Positions 16,071 through 25,345 of a DNA stretch of 53,973 nucleotides are shown here, in pieces. Under the pieces are notes generated by a model. It was not told where the DNA came from. It searched no databases and saw only the letters and a program-made list of their open reading frames with translations. The stretch lies in NCBI GenBank assembly GCA_964648465.1, contig CAZYMU010000019.1:1-53973 (forward strand). The letters run 5' to 3'. This DNA comes from Aminicenans sp964648465. GTDB lineage: Bacteria; Acidobacteriota; Aminicenantia; Aminicenantales; Aminicenantaceae. Positions within the stretch are counted from its first letter, which is position 1. Every line of letters starts with the position of its first letter. The position numbers were made by a program, and so were the translations under genes.

Positions 16071-17423
16071 ATGGACAAAGGACATCTTTTAATTGTTGAG
16101 GACGATCCTCTCCAGAAAAAACTGATCAGAGAGAATCTGGAACAAGAAGGCTACATAGTCTTTGAAGCCTCATCCCGGAAAGAAGCCCTTGGAGTCATCA
16201 CAGAGCAGACCATAGACATCGCTGTGGTCGATTACAAACTGGACGAGGAGACAGGAATCGATGTCATTCAGGGAGTCCAGGAGAAAAATCCATTGATTAC
16301 GTCTATTATGGTTACCGCATACGGAAACGTGGAAACGGCTGTTCAAGCCTTGAAAAAGGGAGCTTACGACTACATCGCCAAGCCCATAGACTTTAATAAA
16401 TTTCTTTTATTGATCGAAAGGGCATTGGAACGGCAGAAGCTGAAAAAAGAAGTCTCATTGCTTCAAAGTTCTCTCGAAGAAAAATTCAGGCCCAAAAATT
16501 TCATCTTCACTTCCTCGGAAATGAACAAGGTAGCTCAGTTGACAGCCAAAGCGGCTAAAAGCGAGGCAACGGTTCTCATTTCTGGAGAGACAGGAACAGG
16601 AAAAGACCTTGTGGCCAAAACCATCCATTATTCCTCCAACAGAAAAAAAGGGCCTTATGTTGTCGTCAATATCCCTTCTTTTCCAGAAACCCTTATCGAA
16701 AGCGAACTCTTCGGGGCCGAGAAGGGAGCCTATACAGGCGCACATGAAAGAAAAATCGGAAAATTTGAGTCAGCCTCCGGAGGAACCCTTTTTCTTGACG
16801 AAATCGGTGACCTCCCTCTCAAGCTTCAGGTCAAACTCCTGCGCTTCCTGCAAGAGAGAGAGTTCTACCGGTTGGGATCGTCTCAACCATTGAAATCAGA
16901 TGTCAGAATCATCGCAGCAACAAACAGGAACTTGGAGAAACTGATGGAAGAGGAGAAATTCAGGCCAGACCTTTACTACCGGTTAAACGTTATCCGCATC
17001 TATGTTCCTCCTCTTAGAAAAAGAAAAGAGGATGTTCCTCCTCTAGTGGACCACTTCATCAGAAAGTTTGCCGAGAAGGAGGGAAAAAAAATCGAGGGAA
17101 TATCTGCCGAAGCCATGAACGCTATCATTATATATTCGTTTCCCGGAAACATCAGGGAACTGGAAAATGTCATAGAGAGAGCGGTTGTTTTCTGCGAGAA
17201 GGATTACATTACAACCGCAAATCTACCCCTTTTTCTAAAAGAAAAAAAAGAAGAAAAATTACAGATGGATGGATTGTCTTTGAAAGAGAGAGTCAAGCGG
17301 CTCGAAATCTTGGAAATCAAGAAAGCACTCCAGGAAAACAATGGCGTTAAGAGCAGGGCAGCCCGGGCATTAGGAATAACTGAGAGAATGCTTGGCTACA
17401 AGATAAAATCCTACAAAAGATAA
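16071..17423 (+). CDS. NtrC-family sigma-54-dependent response regulator
   Basis: 450 aa with three domains. Receiver: phospho-site Asp54 in VVDYKLDEE. AAA+ domain: Walker A GETGTGKD at 172-179, the sigma-54 contact loop GAYTGA at 219-224 (Tyr variant of GAFTGA) and Walker B DE at 243-244. Fis-type HTH near 425-448 (SRAARALGITERMLGYKIK). It is the last gene of the operon begun at the -24/-12 promoter, so it probably activates its own transcription through the CTACA-N4-TGTAG palindromes. The family function is certain; the target assignment is inferred. Confidence 0.95.
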   Translation: MDKGHLLIVEDDPLQKKLIRENLEQEGYIVFEASSRKEALGVITEQTIDIAVVDYKLDEETGIDVIQGVQEKNPLITSIMVTAYGNVETAVQALKKGAYDYIAKPIDFNKFLLLIERALERQKLKKEVSLLQSSLEEKFRPKNFIFTSSEMNKVAQLTAKAAKSEATVLISGETGTGKDLVAKTIHYSSNRKKGPYVVVNIPSFPETLIESELFGAEKGAYTGAHERKIGKFESASGGTLFLDEIGDLPLKLQVKLLRFLQEREFYRLGSSQPLKSDVRIIAATNRNLEKLMEEEKFRPDLYYRLNVIRIYVPPLRKRKEDVPPLVDHFIRKFAEKEGKKIEGISAEAMNAIIIYSFPGNIRELENVIERAVVFCEKDYITTANLPLFLKEKKEEKLQMDGLSLKERVKRLEILEIKKALQENNGVKSRAARALGITERMLGYKIKSYKR

Positions 17424-17436
17424 GAATTTCCTTATC

Positions 17437-17528
17437 CTAAGGTCAATTGCCAGAAGCATTATCGTTTTATTTATCTAATAGGAGTCCAGATAGTATTAGT
17501 TTTGAAGGTTGTTGTTTTCATCCTGTCA
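17437..17528 (+). repeat. Dispersed repeat, copy 5 (type II tail only)
   Basis: From CTAAGGTCAATTGCCAGAAG to CATCCTGTCAA this is base-for-base the same as the end of copy 4 as far as I can align it, about 90 bases. The 5' shared module is missing. It overlaps the 3' end of the small gene on the opposite strand. Confidence 0.9.
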
Positions 17529-17731
17529 ATATGCAGCTTCAGGCACCAGTAATTGACTGCTTTTCGACTTAGGTTTCGGCTGTTTAGTAAAACATCTATG
17601 AATTTTTTCATACTGTTTTTTTTCTGGATCTTTTTAATATAATCAAAACCCCCGAAATTTATTGCTCTCTCAATTTCAATTTCAGGAGGCACGGAACCAG
17701 GATCCCTGTCCCAGAATAATTCTTCTCTCAT
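17471..17731 (-). CDS. Small partner of the AbiEii-type toxin (DUF6922-like)
   Basis: The start ELFWDRDPGSVPPEIEIERA, followed by INFGGFDYIKK, matches the FWD.D...L..E....I.ERV...G pattern of small proteins commonly encoded with AbiEii-type nucleotidyltransferases, here probably antitoxin-like. Its ATG overlaps the toxin stop by four bases. The last 18-20 residues of the 86 (RMKTTTFKTNTIWTPIR) are encoded by repeat copy 5, so the native C-terminus has been replaced. The gene may still work because the conserved part is N-terminal. Confidence 0.6.
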   Translation of the reverse strand: MREELFWDRDPGSVPPEIEIERAINFGGFDYIKKIQKKNSMKKFIDVLLNSRNLSRKAVNYWCLKLHIDRMKTTTFKTNTIWTPIR

Positions 17732-18396
17732 TTTATAAACTCATAAAAAAACTGCTTGATATCTTTCCATTCCTTGTTGGTTATTTTATGAATTTTGCCC
17801 CTATTTTTTATTAACATTATATTATCTTTTTCCTTTTCCGCATCATCAAAATATACAAAAGATGTCTTTAGATGATATTCATATCTGTTCTCAACATCAT
17901 ATTTTTTTATAACGAATTTTAAAATATCTTTAAAATTATGATTGCTTTTTTTTAGAAGAAAAAACAAGTCGACAAAGTCTTTTGTAGAGCCTCTTTGGGT
18001 TATAGCAATGGCTTTCATCGCTTCGATGTCTTTAATTGAAGCTACGGGGCAACTGATATTTCTGTCAAGTTTGATAAATTCGACGGCGGAAAGAAGATTA
18101 TAGGGCAAATAAAATAATGAAAATTTAACTTTCTCATTTGAAACATATAATATGCCTGTATTTTCTTCCATTATCTCTACAACGGCATCTTTGAAGCATT
18201 TCTTCATGTCATAGACGAAATGTTGTGAATTGAATTTTTTTGGTGTAAAAAAATCAAGGTCAACAGATATTCTGTGACCCAAAAAAAGGCTGATGGCAGT
18301 TCCACCGGCAAGATAACTGCCTTCTGGAAGAAGCCTGCATTTCATAATCTGGATCAATTGGTTTTTAAGGATATTAAGTGTATCTTCCCAATTCAT
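17728..18396 (-). CDS. AbiEii/AbiGii-type nucleotidyltransferase toxin
   Basis: 222 aa. The family signature GGTAISLFLGHR is followed by SVDLDFF with the catalytic acidic pair D46 and D48, a conserved basic helix region, and QRGSTKDFVDLFFL. Such toxins transfer nucleotides to RNA (often tRNA) and are kept with an antitoxin. Here the next gene on the same strand, overlapping by ATGA, is the presumed partner. Low GC compared with the neighbouring addAB suggests acquisition. The 40 bases before its start recur at 26437-26476. Confidence 0.85.
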   Translation of the reverse strand: MNWEDTLNILKNQLIQIMKCRLLPEGSYLAGGTAISLFLGHRISVDLDFFTPKKFNSQHFVYDMKKCFKDAVVEIMEENTGILYVSNEKVKFSLFYLPYNLLSAVEFIKLDRNISCPVASIKDIEAMKAIAITQRGSTKDFVDLFFLLKKSNHNFKDILKFVIKKYDVENRYEYHLKTSFVYFDDAEKEKDNIMLIKNRGKIHKITNKEWKDIKQFFYEFIK

Positions 18397-18436
18397 GACA
18401 ATATTTTACCATTATCTGAAATATAAAAAAATAAGC
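18396..18436 (-). repeat. Leader segment duplicated at 26437-26476
   Basis: The sequence from CATGACAATATTTTACCATT through ATCTGAAATATAAAAAAATA before the AbiEii-type start occurs again at 26437-26476 with at most a base or two changed. Read on the minus strand it contains TAAAAT close to the ATG and may carry the promoter -10. The second copy precedes a gene remnant. Confidence 0.7.
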
Positions 18437-18454
18437 AATTGTGTTTTATTTTAT

Positions 18455-18748
18455 AATTGCAGCTTGGCTGTGCCAATCTATAGATTGCAATATAAATAGC
18501 CCAAATTCACCCCCTGTATTTGCGCTTAGACCAGCAATTTTGCCTAAAAATATCTACTTGTAGGAAATTCATTTGTTCTTTTAATGCAAAAACTATATTG
18601 TGGCATTGATGCAACTTCATAAGACAAGGGGTAAATATTAAAGATTTGATTCAGAGAAAATTTGTTTTGAAAGGAAAAGTAGTAATGCTATATGATTAAC
18701 TTGTTATGGGTTTTTTTTCTGTGGCTTGAACACGTGAATATTTTAATT
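18455..18748 (+). repeat. Dispersed repeat, copy 6 (type I, full length)
   Basis: Head AATTGCAGCTTGGCTGTGCC with the stem TTGGC-TGT-GCCAA, the shared GCTTAGACCA block, and the complete type I tail ending GAACACGTGAATATTTTAATT. The last 15 bases overlap the start of addB, so the repeat supplies its likely GTG start codon. Confidence 0.88.
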
Positions 18749-21700
18749 CAATTCTTAGCTAAATTTTGTGGGGAGCATCTGCTTGAAGAGAAAATATTTG
18801 TGATGCCGTCGTATCAGGTGGGGCATCAGATCGGGGAATCGCTGACAAAGACCGGGCATTCTTGGGTGAATCTTCGCTTTGCGACGCTGCCATCTCTGGC
18901 TCAAGGATTTGCAGGACTCGACCTCCCGCAGCATGAGGTCAGCCAGATTTCCGAATCGTCGGCTGTGATTCTTCTGAACAAGGTTTTCAGCACGCTTCTG
19001 GATGAGGGAAGGCTGGGTTACTTCGGTGAACTCAAGCCATCACCAGGAATCATAAGGGCTCTATACAAGTCGCTCTATACACTAAGGATGGATGGCATAA
19101 GGAACGACGATTTATCTTCAGAGAGTTTTATCAATGAACAGAAAGGGCAAGAAATTAGGCTTATCCTGAAAAGCTATGAGGAAGAGCTGGAAAGAAATAA
19201 GTTAATAGACTTGCCAGGGCTCTATTTCATGGCGCTTGAAAGTGCCGAAGAAAGCCCTTCGGATCAGGAAAAATATTTCCTTATCCTTCAAAACAGCTCT
19301 TTAAGCAAGTTAGAAACAGAATTCTTAACAAAGATTTCGTGGGAAAACCTGATCATGGTTCCACAGGATCCGGTGATAGGGATTGAGAGGCCAAGGTATT
19401 ACATTGAGATTGTCTCGCTCCCCATGGTCGCTCGCAATGACAAGAATAAGGAAGAGATTGATTCGCCGACTTCGGTGGATCGTAATAACAGGGGTATTCG
19501 CAATGATGAGTTAGTGCCGAGATCTGATATTGAGAGGGCGCCGTGGCTGTTTGCCACATACAAAGCCCCTCCTCCCATCAAAGACGGCACTTTGGAACTC
19601 GCAAGAGCCATAGGGCCCTCAAATGAATGCCGGGAAATTCTGAGGCGTATAACCAGCGAAAAGATCCCTCTGGATGATGTCGAAGTTGTTTATCCTCCTG
19701 GGATAACCTATCCCTCTATATTTTATGTGCTTTCCATGAAATCCAGACTTCGGGTAACCTTTGGGAACGGCATTCCACCTGGATTTACATCCCCAGGTAA
19801 GATATTCAGCAGCACGCTGAAATGGATAGAGGGAAATTTTCAGACATCGGAGGTCTGCCGCATGATCGAAAGCGGTGACCTGAAACTTCACGGTAAAAGG
19901 AAAAAAGAAGGCGTCCCCTCTGCACAAAAAACCAGTTGTTATTTGAAGAAAGCCATGATCGGCTGGGGAAGAGAGCGGTATATTCAGCGGTTGGAGAATT
20001 TAAAGAAGAGCTGCGAGAGCAAAGCCTTGAAGATTACAGATGATGAAGGCGATGAAAGGACACCGAAATATGAGGCCAATATCAAGGATATCGACTGGGT
20101 CATCAAGCTCGTAGAAAATATGCTCGATTGCTTTCCTCTGTGGGAGGAGGAGATCGATTTCAGGGAGCTTTGTCGAGGGATCTCCCGGTTTCTGAAGGAA
20201 TTCTCACGGATACGGAATGACCTGGACAGGGAAGCCTATGCATCGATAAGGGTTAGGCTGGAAGAAGTGGCTGAGCTCGAGACGGCTCTACTGCCAAAAG
20301 AGGACGCTTTCGAGAGGCTTCGCATCCTGTTGGAGAACATCCGCGTTGGCAGATCGGGACCGGAGCCTGGCCATCTTCATCTTTCGAGCTATCGCTCAGG
20401 CGGCTATTCAGGTCGCCCTTTGACATTTGTGGTTGGGCTCAACCAGGAGCACTTCCCCGGGACCGGATACCAGGATCCCTTTCTTCTGGATGAAGAAAGA
20501 AGAATGATTTCAGGCTCGCTCAAGACGACAGAGGATATGTTGAGGGAGAACCTGTATTCGATGGCTTCGCTTATCTCGTCGCTACGAGGCAGGGCTGTGC
20601 TGAGTTATTCATCCTATAACATCGTGAACGAGCGGCCGTCTTTTCCCTCATCTCTGATGCTTCAGGCTTTTCGTCTGGTCGAGGGAGACCCGAGACTCGA
20701 TTATTCGGCGCTTTTGGAGAGGCTTCCCGAACCTCATGGATTCCTGCCTGAAGACATGGATAAAACCTTTGACACAATCGACTGGTGGCTGCGGAAGCTT
20801 TCATCTGACGGCATACTCTACGATGGGCTTGATGTTGTGAAACAATGTTTTCCGGAACTTGGCAGGGGAATCGATGTTCTCGATATAAGGAATTCTTTAA
20901 AATTGAGTCCATACGAAGGCATGGTCCAGGTGAAGATCGAAGATGTCAATCCTCTCTTCAACAAAGATGTGGTCATGTCGTCATCGAGGTTTGAACTTTT
21001 GGCCTCTTGTCCGTTTAAATATTTTCTAAAATACATTCTTGGCCTTTACAAGCCGGAGGAAGTCGAATTCGACCCATCGGTTTGGCTGGATCCTCTCCAG
21101 AGGGGGAGCCTGATTCATGAGATATTCTGTGTGTTTATGTCGGAATTGAAAAAGAAAGGGGAGAAGGTCGAGGCGATAAAACACCTATCCCTCATACAGA
21201 AGATCGCTGAGGAGACCATTTCCCGGTATAAGAAAGAAATCCCACCGCCCTCTGAAGGGGTCTTCGACAAAGAAAGGGCCGAAGTGATGCAGGCGCTGGA
21301 TGTGTTTCTGGCGGCTGAGCAAAAACTGGGAGAGCTGGTGGAGCCCCTGATGTTCGAGGTTGTGTTTGGGATCGAAGAGGAAGAGGGCAGGGGAATGGAA
21401 GAGCCGGTGGATGTGGCGCTAACGCCTGAGTCTTCTTTCCGGCTGAGGGGACGAATCGACAGGATCGATCGGGTAGAAGGTAATCGCTACCGGGTGATAG
21501 ATTACAAAACAGGTCGATACTCCCAGTATGAAAAAATCCGCTGCTTTGGGGGAGGACGTACTCTTCAGCATGCTCTTTACTCATTGGCTGCAGAGGAAGT
21601 ATTGAAGAAAACGGGGGTAGATGCAAGTCCTAAGGTTGTGGAGAGTGGATATTATTTCCCGACACGGCGAGGAGAAGGCAAGGAGGTTAAAGTCGAGGAA

Positions 21701-21907
21701 TTCAACCGGGAGGAACTCAAGTGCCTGCTCAGTGAGCTTTTGGACATTCTGAAGAAAGGGTATTTTATCGTTGGGTTGGATGCAAACTGTGCCTATTGTG
21801 ATTTTTTGCCCATCTGTGGTGATGGTGCGAAGGATAGGGCCAAAGCAAAGAAGTACAGTAATCCTGTGGAGTTTGGAGTTGTAGACAGACTCAAAGAGTA
21901 TAAATAG
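18734..21907 (+). CDS. addB: AddB-type exonuclease subunit (PD-(D/E)xK, Fe-S)
   Basis: About 1057 aa from GTG 18734; a longer form from 18692 would begin inside the repeat and is unlikely. The N-terminal inactivated helicase part starts HLLEEKIFVMPSYQVGHQIG. The C-terminal RecB-like nuclease has GRIDRIDR and VIDYKTG. An iron-sulphur cluster is indicated by one Cys in ASCPFKYFLKY and three in CAYCDFLPIC, as in AddB. It forms a helicase-nuclease with AddA, whose gene follows immediately, for double-strand-break end processing. Odd features: a repeat-like in-frame insertion at 19404-19545 and a start codon supplied by repeat copy 6. Confidence 0.88.
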   Translation: MNILIQFLAKFCGEHLLEEKIFVMPSYQVGHQIGESLTKTGHSWVNLRFATLPSLAQGFAGLDLPQHEVSQISESSAVILLNKVFSTLLDEGRLGYFGELKPSPGIIRALYKSLYTLRMDGIRNDDLSSESFINEQKGQEIRLILKSYEEELERNKLIDLPGLYFMALESAEESPSDQEKYFLILQNSSLSKLETEFLTKISWENLIMVPQDPVIGIERPRYYIEIVSLPMVARNDKNKEEIDSPTSVDRNNRGIRNDELVPRSDIERAPWLFATYKAPPPIKDGTLELARAIGPSNECREILRRITSEKIPLDDVEVVYPPGITYPSIFYVLSMKSRLRVTFGNGIPPGFTSPGKIFSSTLKWIEGNFQTSEVCRMIESGDLKLHGKRKKEGVPSAQKTSCYLKKAMIGWGRERYIQRLENLKKSCESKALKITDDEGDERTPKYEANIKDIDWVIKLVENMLDCFPLWEEEIDFRELCRGISRFLKEFSRIRNDLDREAYASIRVRLEEVAELETALLPKEDAFERLRILLENIRVGRSGPEPGHLHLSSYRSGGYSGRPLTFVVGLNQEHFPGTGYQDPFLLDEERRMISGSLKTTEDMLRENLYSMASLISSLRGRAVLSYSSYNIVNERPSFPSSLMLQAFRLVEGDPRLDYSALLERLPEPHGFLPEDMDKTFDTIDWWLRKLSSDGILYDGLDVVKQCFPELGRGIDVLDIRNSLKLSPYEGMVQVKIEDVNPLFNKDVVMSSSRFELLASCPFKYFLKYILGLYKPEEVEFDPSVWLDPLQRGSLIHEIFCVFMSELKKKGEKVEAIKHLSLIQKIAEETISRYKKEIPPPSEGVFDKERAEVMQALDVFLAAEQKLGELVEPLMFEVVFGIEEEEGRGMEEPVDVALTPESSFRLRGRIDRIDRVEGNRYRVIDYKTGRYSQYEKIRCFGGGRTLQHALYSLAAEEVLKKTGVDASPKVVESGYYFPTRRGEGKEVKVEEFNREELKCLLSELLDILKKGYFIVGLDANCAYCDFLPICGDGAKDRAKAKKYSNPVEFGVVDRLKEYK
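19404..19545 (+). repeat. In-frame interspersed-repeat-like insertion within addB
   Basis: The DNA GAGATTGTCTCGCTCCCCAT, then GGTCGCTCGCAATGACAA, then GAGATTGATTCGCCGACTTC and GTATTCGCAATGATGAG has the two half-units (GAGATTG-TCG...CGCAATGA) of the widespread palindromic interspersed repeats of bacteria. In frame it encodes VARNDKNKEEI and GIRNDELVPR, low-complexity residues not expected in AddB. Flanking sequence (YYIE and RAPWLFATY) continues the AddB fold. Boundaries are approximate. Confidence 0.6.
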
Positions 21908-21909
21908 TG

Positions 21910-24900
21910 ATGGACAGCCAGCAATTTATTGATAAGGAAGCAAGGGAGAAGATAAAAACAGCATTGGACACGACTCTGCTTGTCGAGGCAGGGGCAGGCT
22001 CCGGGAAGACCCACAGTTTAGTGGACAGGATGCTGGCGCTTTTGGCATCGGGTCGGGCCAAGATCAACACATTTGCGGCTGTGACGTTTACGAGGAAAGC
22101 GGCAGCCGAGTTGAGGGGGCGTTTCCAAACAGAGTTGGAGAGAGCAGTTTTGCAGGCAAGAGATAAGGATAAGGAAACTTATGACCGGTTAGCCGAGGCT
22201 CTTCATTATCTTGAGCAGAGTTTTATAGGGACTATCCATTCCTTCTGTGCGAAGATTTTGAGGGAACGGCCTATAGAGATCGCGCTGGACCCTGATTTTG
22301 CAGAGATGGAAGAGATCGAGAACAGCATCTTCCGGGAGAACTGCTGGCATGAGTATCTGGTGAAAGTAATGGTCGCAGATGAGGAGGCGCTTATTGGACT
22401 CGAAAGGACTGGTATCACTCCTGACGAATTGAAGGAGCCGTTTGTTTCTTTGTCGCTTTATCCGGAAGTCGGGTTTATTGGGGGGAATGATGAAGAGCCG
22501 GATTATGGTGAATACAGGAGGGCTCTCGAGGATTTTCTGAGTGATGCCCGGCAGTGCGTGCCTTTTGAGAAGCCTGCAAAAGGATATGATGCCATCCAGG
22601 GTTTGATGCACCGGTGTTTTTTGCGTCAGGCAAACCTCGGTTTTTCTGACCATGGAGTTTTGATGGAAACATTGGAGCTGATGGACAAAAAGGTTAAGGT
22701 CACACAGAACCGGTGGCCGTTCAAAGAAGAGGCACTGGACTTTCAGAGTGTGTTCGATGCATTCAGTGATAGGGTTATCAAAGAGGCTTTGAGGCAGTGG
22801 CAGGAATTCAGACATTCAAAAATTCTAGCATTTCTGAGGCCTGCGTTGGATTTCTTCAAGGAAAAGAGGTTGAGTCAATCGAAACTGAACTTCCAGGACC
22901 AGTTGATGTTGTCGTCGCAATTGCTCAGGGAAAATCCTGAGGTCAGGCGGTATTTCAGCAGGCGGTATTCACATATCCTGGTCGATGAGTTCCAGGACAC
23001 GGATCCGATCCAGGCAGAGGTTCTGTTTTATTTAACAGGGACCGATACGGACGAGAAGGACTGGCACAAACTGACGCCGAGGCCCGGGTCACTGTTTTTG
23101 GTGGGTGACCCGAAGCAGTCGATCTTCAGGTTCAGGAGGGCCGATATCGACACCTACAATCTCGTGAAGGAGCAGATCGAGAAAGGAGGAGGAGAGATAC
23201 TTTATTTGACCACGAATTTCCGATCTATCGATGCGCTTGCTGAGTGGAACAATGCAGTATTTCAGAATGTCTTCCCTGAGAAGGCGGACAGATACCAGGC
23301 GGCTTTTGCCACTTTGAATACGGTGAGGAAGGCGGAAGGGAGGCTGCACGGAGTGTTTAAGATTTCAATTCCACAGCAGGAGAGGCATAAGGAAAATCTG
23401 ATTGTCGGGATTGATGCCGACAAAATCGCCGATTTTATAAGCAGTGCTTTGAGAGAGAAAGTAAATGGAGGGAAGAAATGGGAGCCGTCGGATTTTTTGA
23501 TCCTTTTCCGTTATAAGAAAAACATGACCGTGTATGCAAGGGCTCTAGAGAAACGTGGGATTCCTTACGAGATAACAGGAAGTGGTGCATTCTCAGAATC
23601 CGAAGAAGCAAAGGAAATTTTGAACCTTGCGAGGGCTTTGAATGACCCTGACAATCCTATTTATACCGTGGCCGTGCTGCGAGGAATATTTTTCGGAGTG
23701 AGCGATAAGGATCTGTATGAACATAAACAAAAAAAGGGATGGTTCTCTTTTTTAAAGGAAGAAGATGAGAATCAAATGGATGTAAAAGACAAGGTTCCAC
23801 AGAGCCTTTCCAAACTCAGACAGTGGTGGGAATGGATAAGGGAGTATCCTGCAACAACGGCTCTGGAGATGATCTTCGAGGATTCGGGCGTCATCAATTT
23901 TGCCGCATCTTCTGAGATTGGAAGCAGCCGGGCCGGGAATCTTTTCAAGCTTTTGACGATTCTTCGCAGTCAAGAAAGGAAAGGAGCAGCATCTTTTTTC
24001 GAGCTTGTGGATTACTTGGAGGAGCTCGTTTCCGTTTATGAAATTGAGGAGATGAGCCTTACTCCGGGGAGAAAAAATGCCGTGCGGATGATGAATCTGC
24101 ATAAAGCAAAAGGATTGGAAGCATCTTTTGTTTTTCTGGCAAATCCTGTTGGGCAAAGGGAGCATGAGCCGGATAAGCACATCATACGGAAGGGGATGAT
24201 TCCTGAGGGATATTTTCCGTGCAGCAAAAAGATTGGGTTGCATCATTGGATGTCCCTTTCCCATCCTGTAGGGTGGGAGGAAAAAGCGGAGGAGGAGAGA
24301 TGTTATGCAAAGGCCGAGGAGCAGAGGTTGATGTATGTGGCATCGACGAGGGCCAAAGACTGTTTGGTTGTGAGCACGTATGAGGGGATACTTGGGGAGA
24401 GGAGAGCATGGAGTTCTTTAGACGATTGTATGCAGATTGTGCCCGAGCTCGAGATTCCTGATGTGGGGTTTATGGAGGAGAGGAAGAAACTTAGACTCAA
24501 GAAGGACGAATGGGAAGTGGCGAAGGAGAAGATAAAAGAGAGGCGGGATGTGGTTGCAGCGCCGAGTTATATCGTGGAGAGTGTAACGTCGCTGGCTAAG
24601 AAGGATCTGGAAGTGCCCGAGTGGAGGCGGGGAAGTTACGGTATGGCCTGGGGCAGAGCCGTGCATAAGATGCTCGAGATTTTGGGGAAATGGGATGCGG
24701 ATTGGGATGATAATGGCCAAAAGCTTGGTCTGCTGGCAGAAAATGTCCTTGTGGCTGAAGAAATAAGCCTGGACAAAAGGATTGAGCTTGTAAGATTGGT
24801 CCTGTCAATAACAAAATCCGAGTTCTGGGAAAGAGTGAATAAAGCAGAAAAAAAGCTCTTTGAGGTTCCGTTCTCGATCATGACAGATAGAAAAGCCATG

Positions 24901-25242
24901 GGAATAACTGATAGGGAGGAGGCAAGGGCACAAACGGGTGATTTAACAACACACGAAAGTAATAAATCCGGTAAAAAAGATTCGAAATACAAGAATATAG
25001 ACAAGCAGATACTGCCGGTAATCTTAACCGGTGCCATCGACCTGGCATTTTTGGAGAGAGACGGATGGATAATTACCGACTTCAAGACCGACGATGTCAG
25101 AGATAACCTCGAAAGCTTCGTGAATTATTACGCCCCTCAAGTCAAAATCTACAGCCGTTTCTGGGCGGAAATCACCAAACAACCCATCAAAGAAGCGGGC
25201 CTGTATTTCACCTCCATCAATAAATGGGTCGAAGTTAAATAA
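21910..25242 (+). CDS. addA: AddA-type UvrD-family helicase/nuclease
   Basis: About 1110 aa. ATG 21910 is preferred over the adjacent GTG at 21907, which overlaps the addB stop. Helicase motifs in order: Walker A EAGAGSGKTHSLVDRM (about 32-47), VTFTRKAAAELR, motif II ILVDEFQDTDPIQAE, motif III FLVGDPKQSIFRFRRAD, motif IV NFRS, motif V MNLHKAKGLEASFV, motif VI RLMYVASTRAKDCLVVS. The C-terminal nuclease has GAIDLAF and IITDFKTDD. Length and both catalytic centres are intact. With AddB it resects DNA ends and degrades foreign linear DNA. A charged insert around 1015-1035 is lower in GC. Confidence 0.93.
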   Translation: MDSQQFIDKEAREKIKTALDTTLLVEAGAGSGKTHSLVDRMLALLASGRAKINTFAAVTFTRKAAAELRGRFQTELERAVLQARDKDKETYDRLAEALHYLEQSFIGTIHSFCAKILRERPIEIALDPDFAEMEEIENSIFRENCWHEYLVKVMVADEEALIGLERTGITPDELKEPFVSLSLYPEVGFIGGNDEEPDYGEYRRALEDFLSDARQCVPFEKPAKGYDAIQGLMHRCFLRQANLGFSDHGVLMETLELMDKKVKVTQNRWPFKEEALDFQSVFDAFSDRVIKEALRQWQEFRHSKILAFLRPALDFFKEKRLSQSKLNFQDQLMLSSQLLRENPEVRRYFSRRYSHILVDEFQDTDPIQAEVLFYLTGTDTDEKDWHKLTPRPGSLFLVGDPKQSIFRFRRADIDTYNLVKEQIEKGGGEILYLTTNFRSIDALAEWNNAVFQNVFPEKADRYQAAFATLNTVRKAEGRLHGVFKISIPQQERHKENLIVGIDADKIADFISSALREKVNGGKKWEPSDFLILFRYKKNMTVYARALEKRGIPYEITGSGAFSESEEAKEILNLARALNDPDNPIYTVAVLRGIFFGVSDKDLYEHKQKKGWFSFLKEEDENQMDVKDKVPQSLSKLRQWWEWIREYPATTALEMIFEDSGVINFAASSEIGSSRAGNLFKLLTILRSQERKGAASFFELVDYLEELVSVYEIEEMSLTPGRKNAVRMMNLHKAKGLEASFVFLANPVGQREHEPDKHIIRKGMIPEGYFPCSKKIGLHHWMSLSHPVGWEEKAEEERCYAKAEEQRLMYVASTRAKDCLVVSTYEGILGERRAWSSLDDCMQIVPELEIPDVGFMEERKKLRLKKDEWEVAKEKIKERRDVVAAPSYIVESVTSLAKKDLEVPEWRRGSYGMAWGRAVHKMLEILGKWDADWDDNGQKLGLLAENVLVAEEISLDKRIELVRLVLSITKSEFWERVNKAEKKLFEVPFSIMTDRKAMGITDREEARAQTGDLTTHESNKSGKKDSKYKNIDKQILPVILTGAIDLAFLERDGWIITDFKTDDVRDNLESFVNYYAPQVKIYSRFWAEITKQPIKEAGLYFTSINKWVEVK

Positions 25243-25345
25243 AGTTTGCTATCGAGACAGACAGGATAAGTGATATACTTTATATTGGTTTTTTTGTTAG
25301 AATAAAAATATTGAGTAATATATTTTACAAATGGAGGCAAAACTT

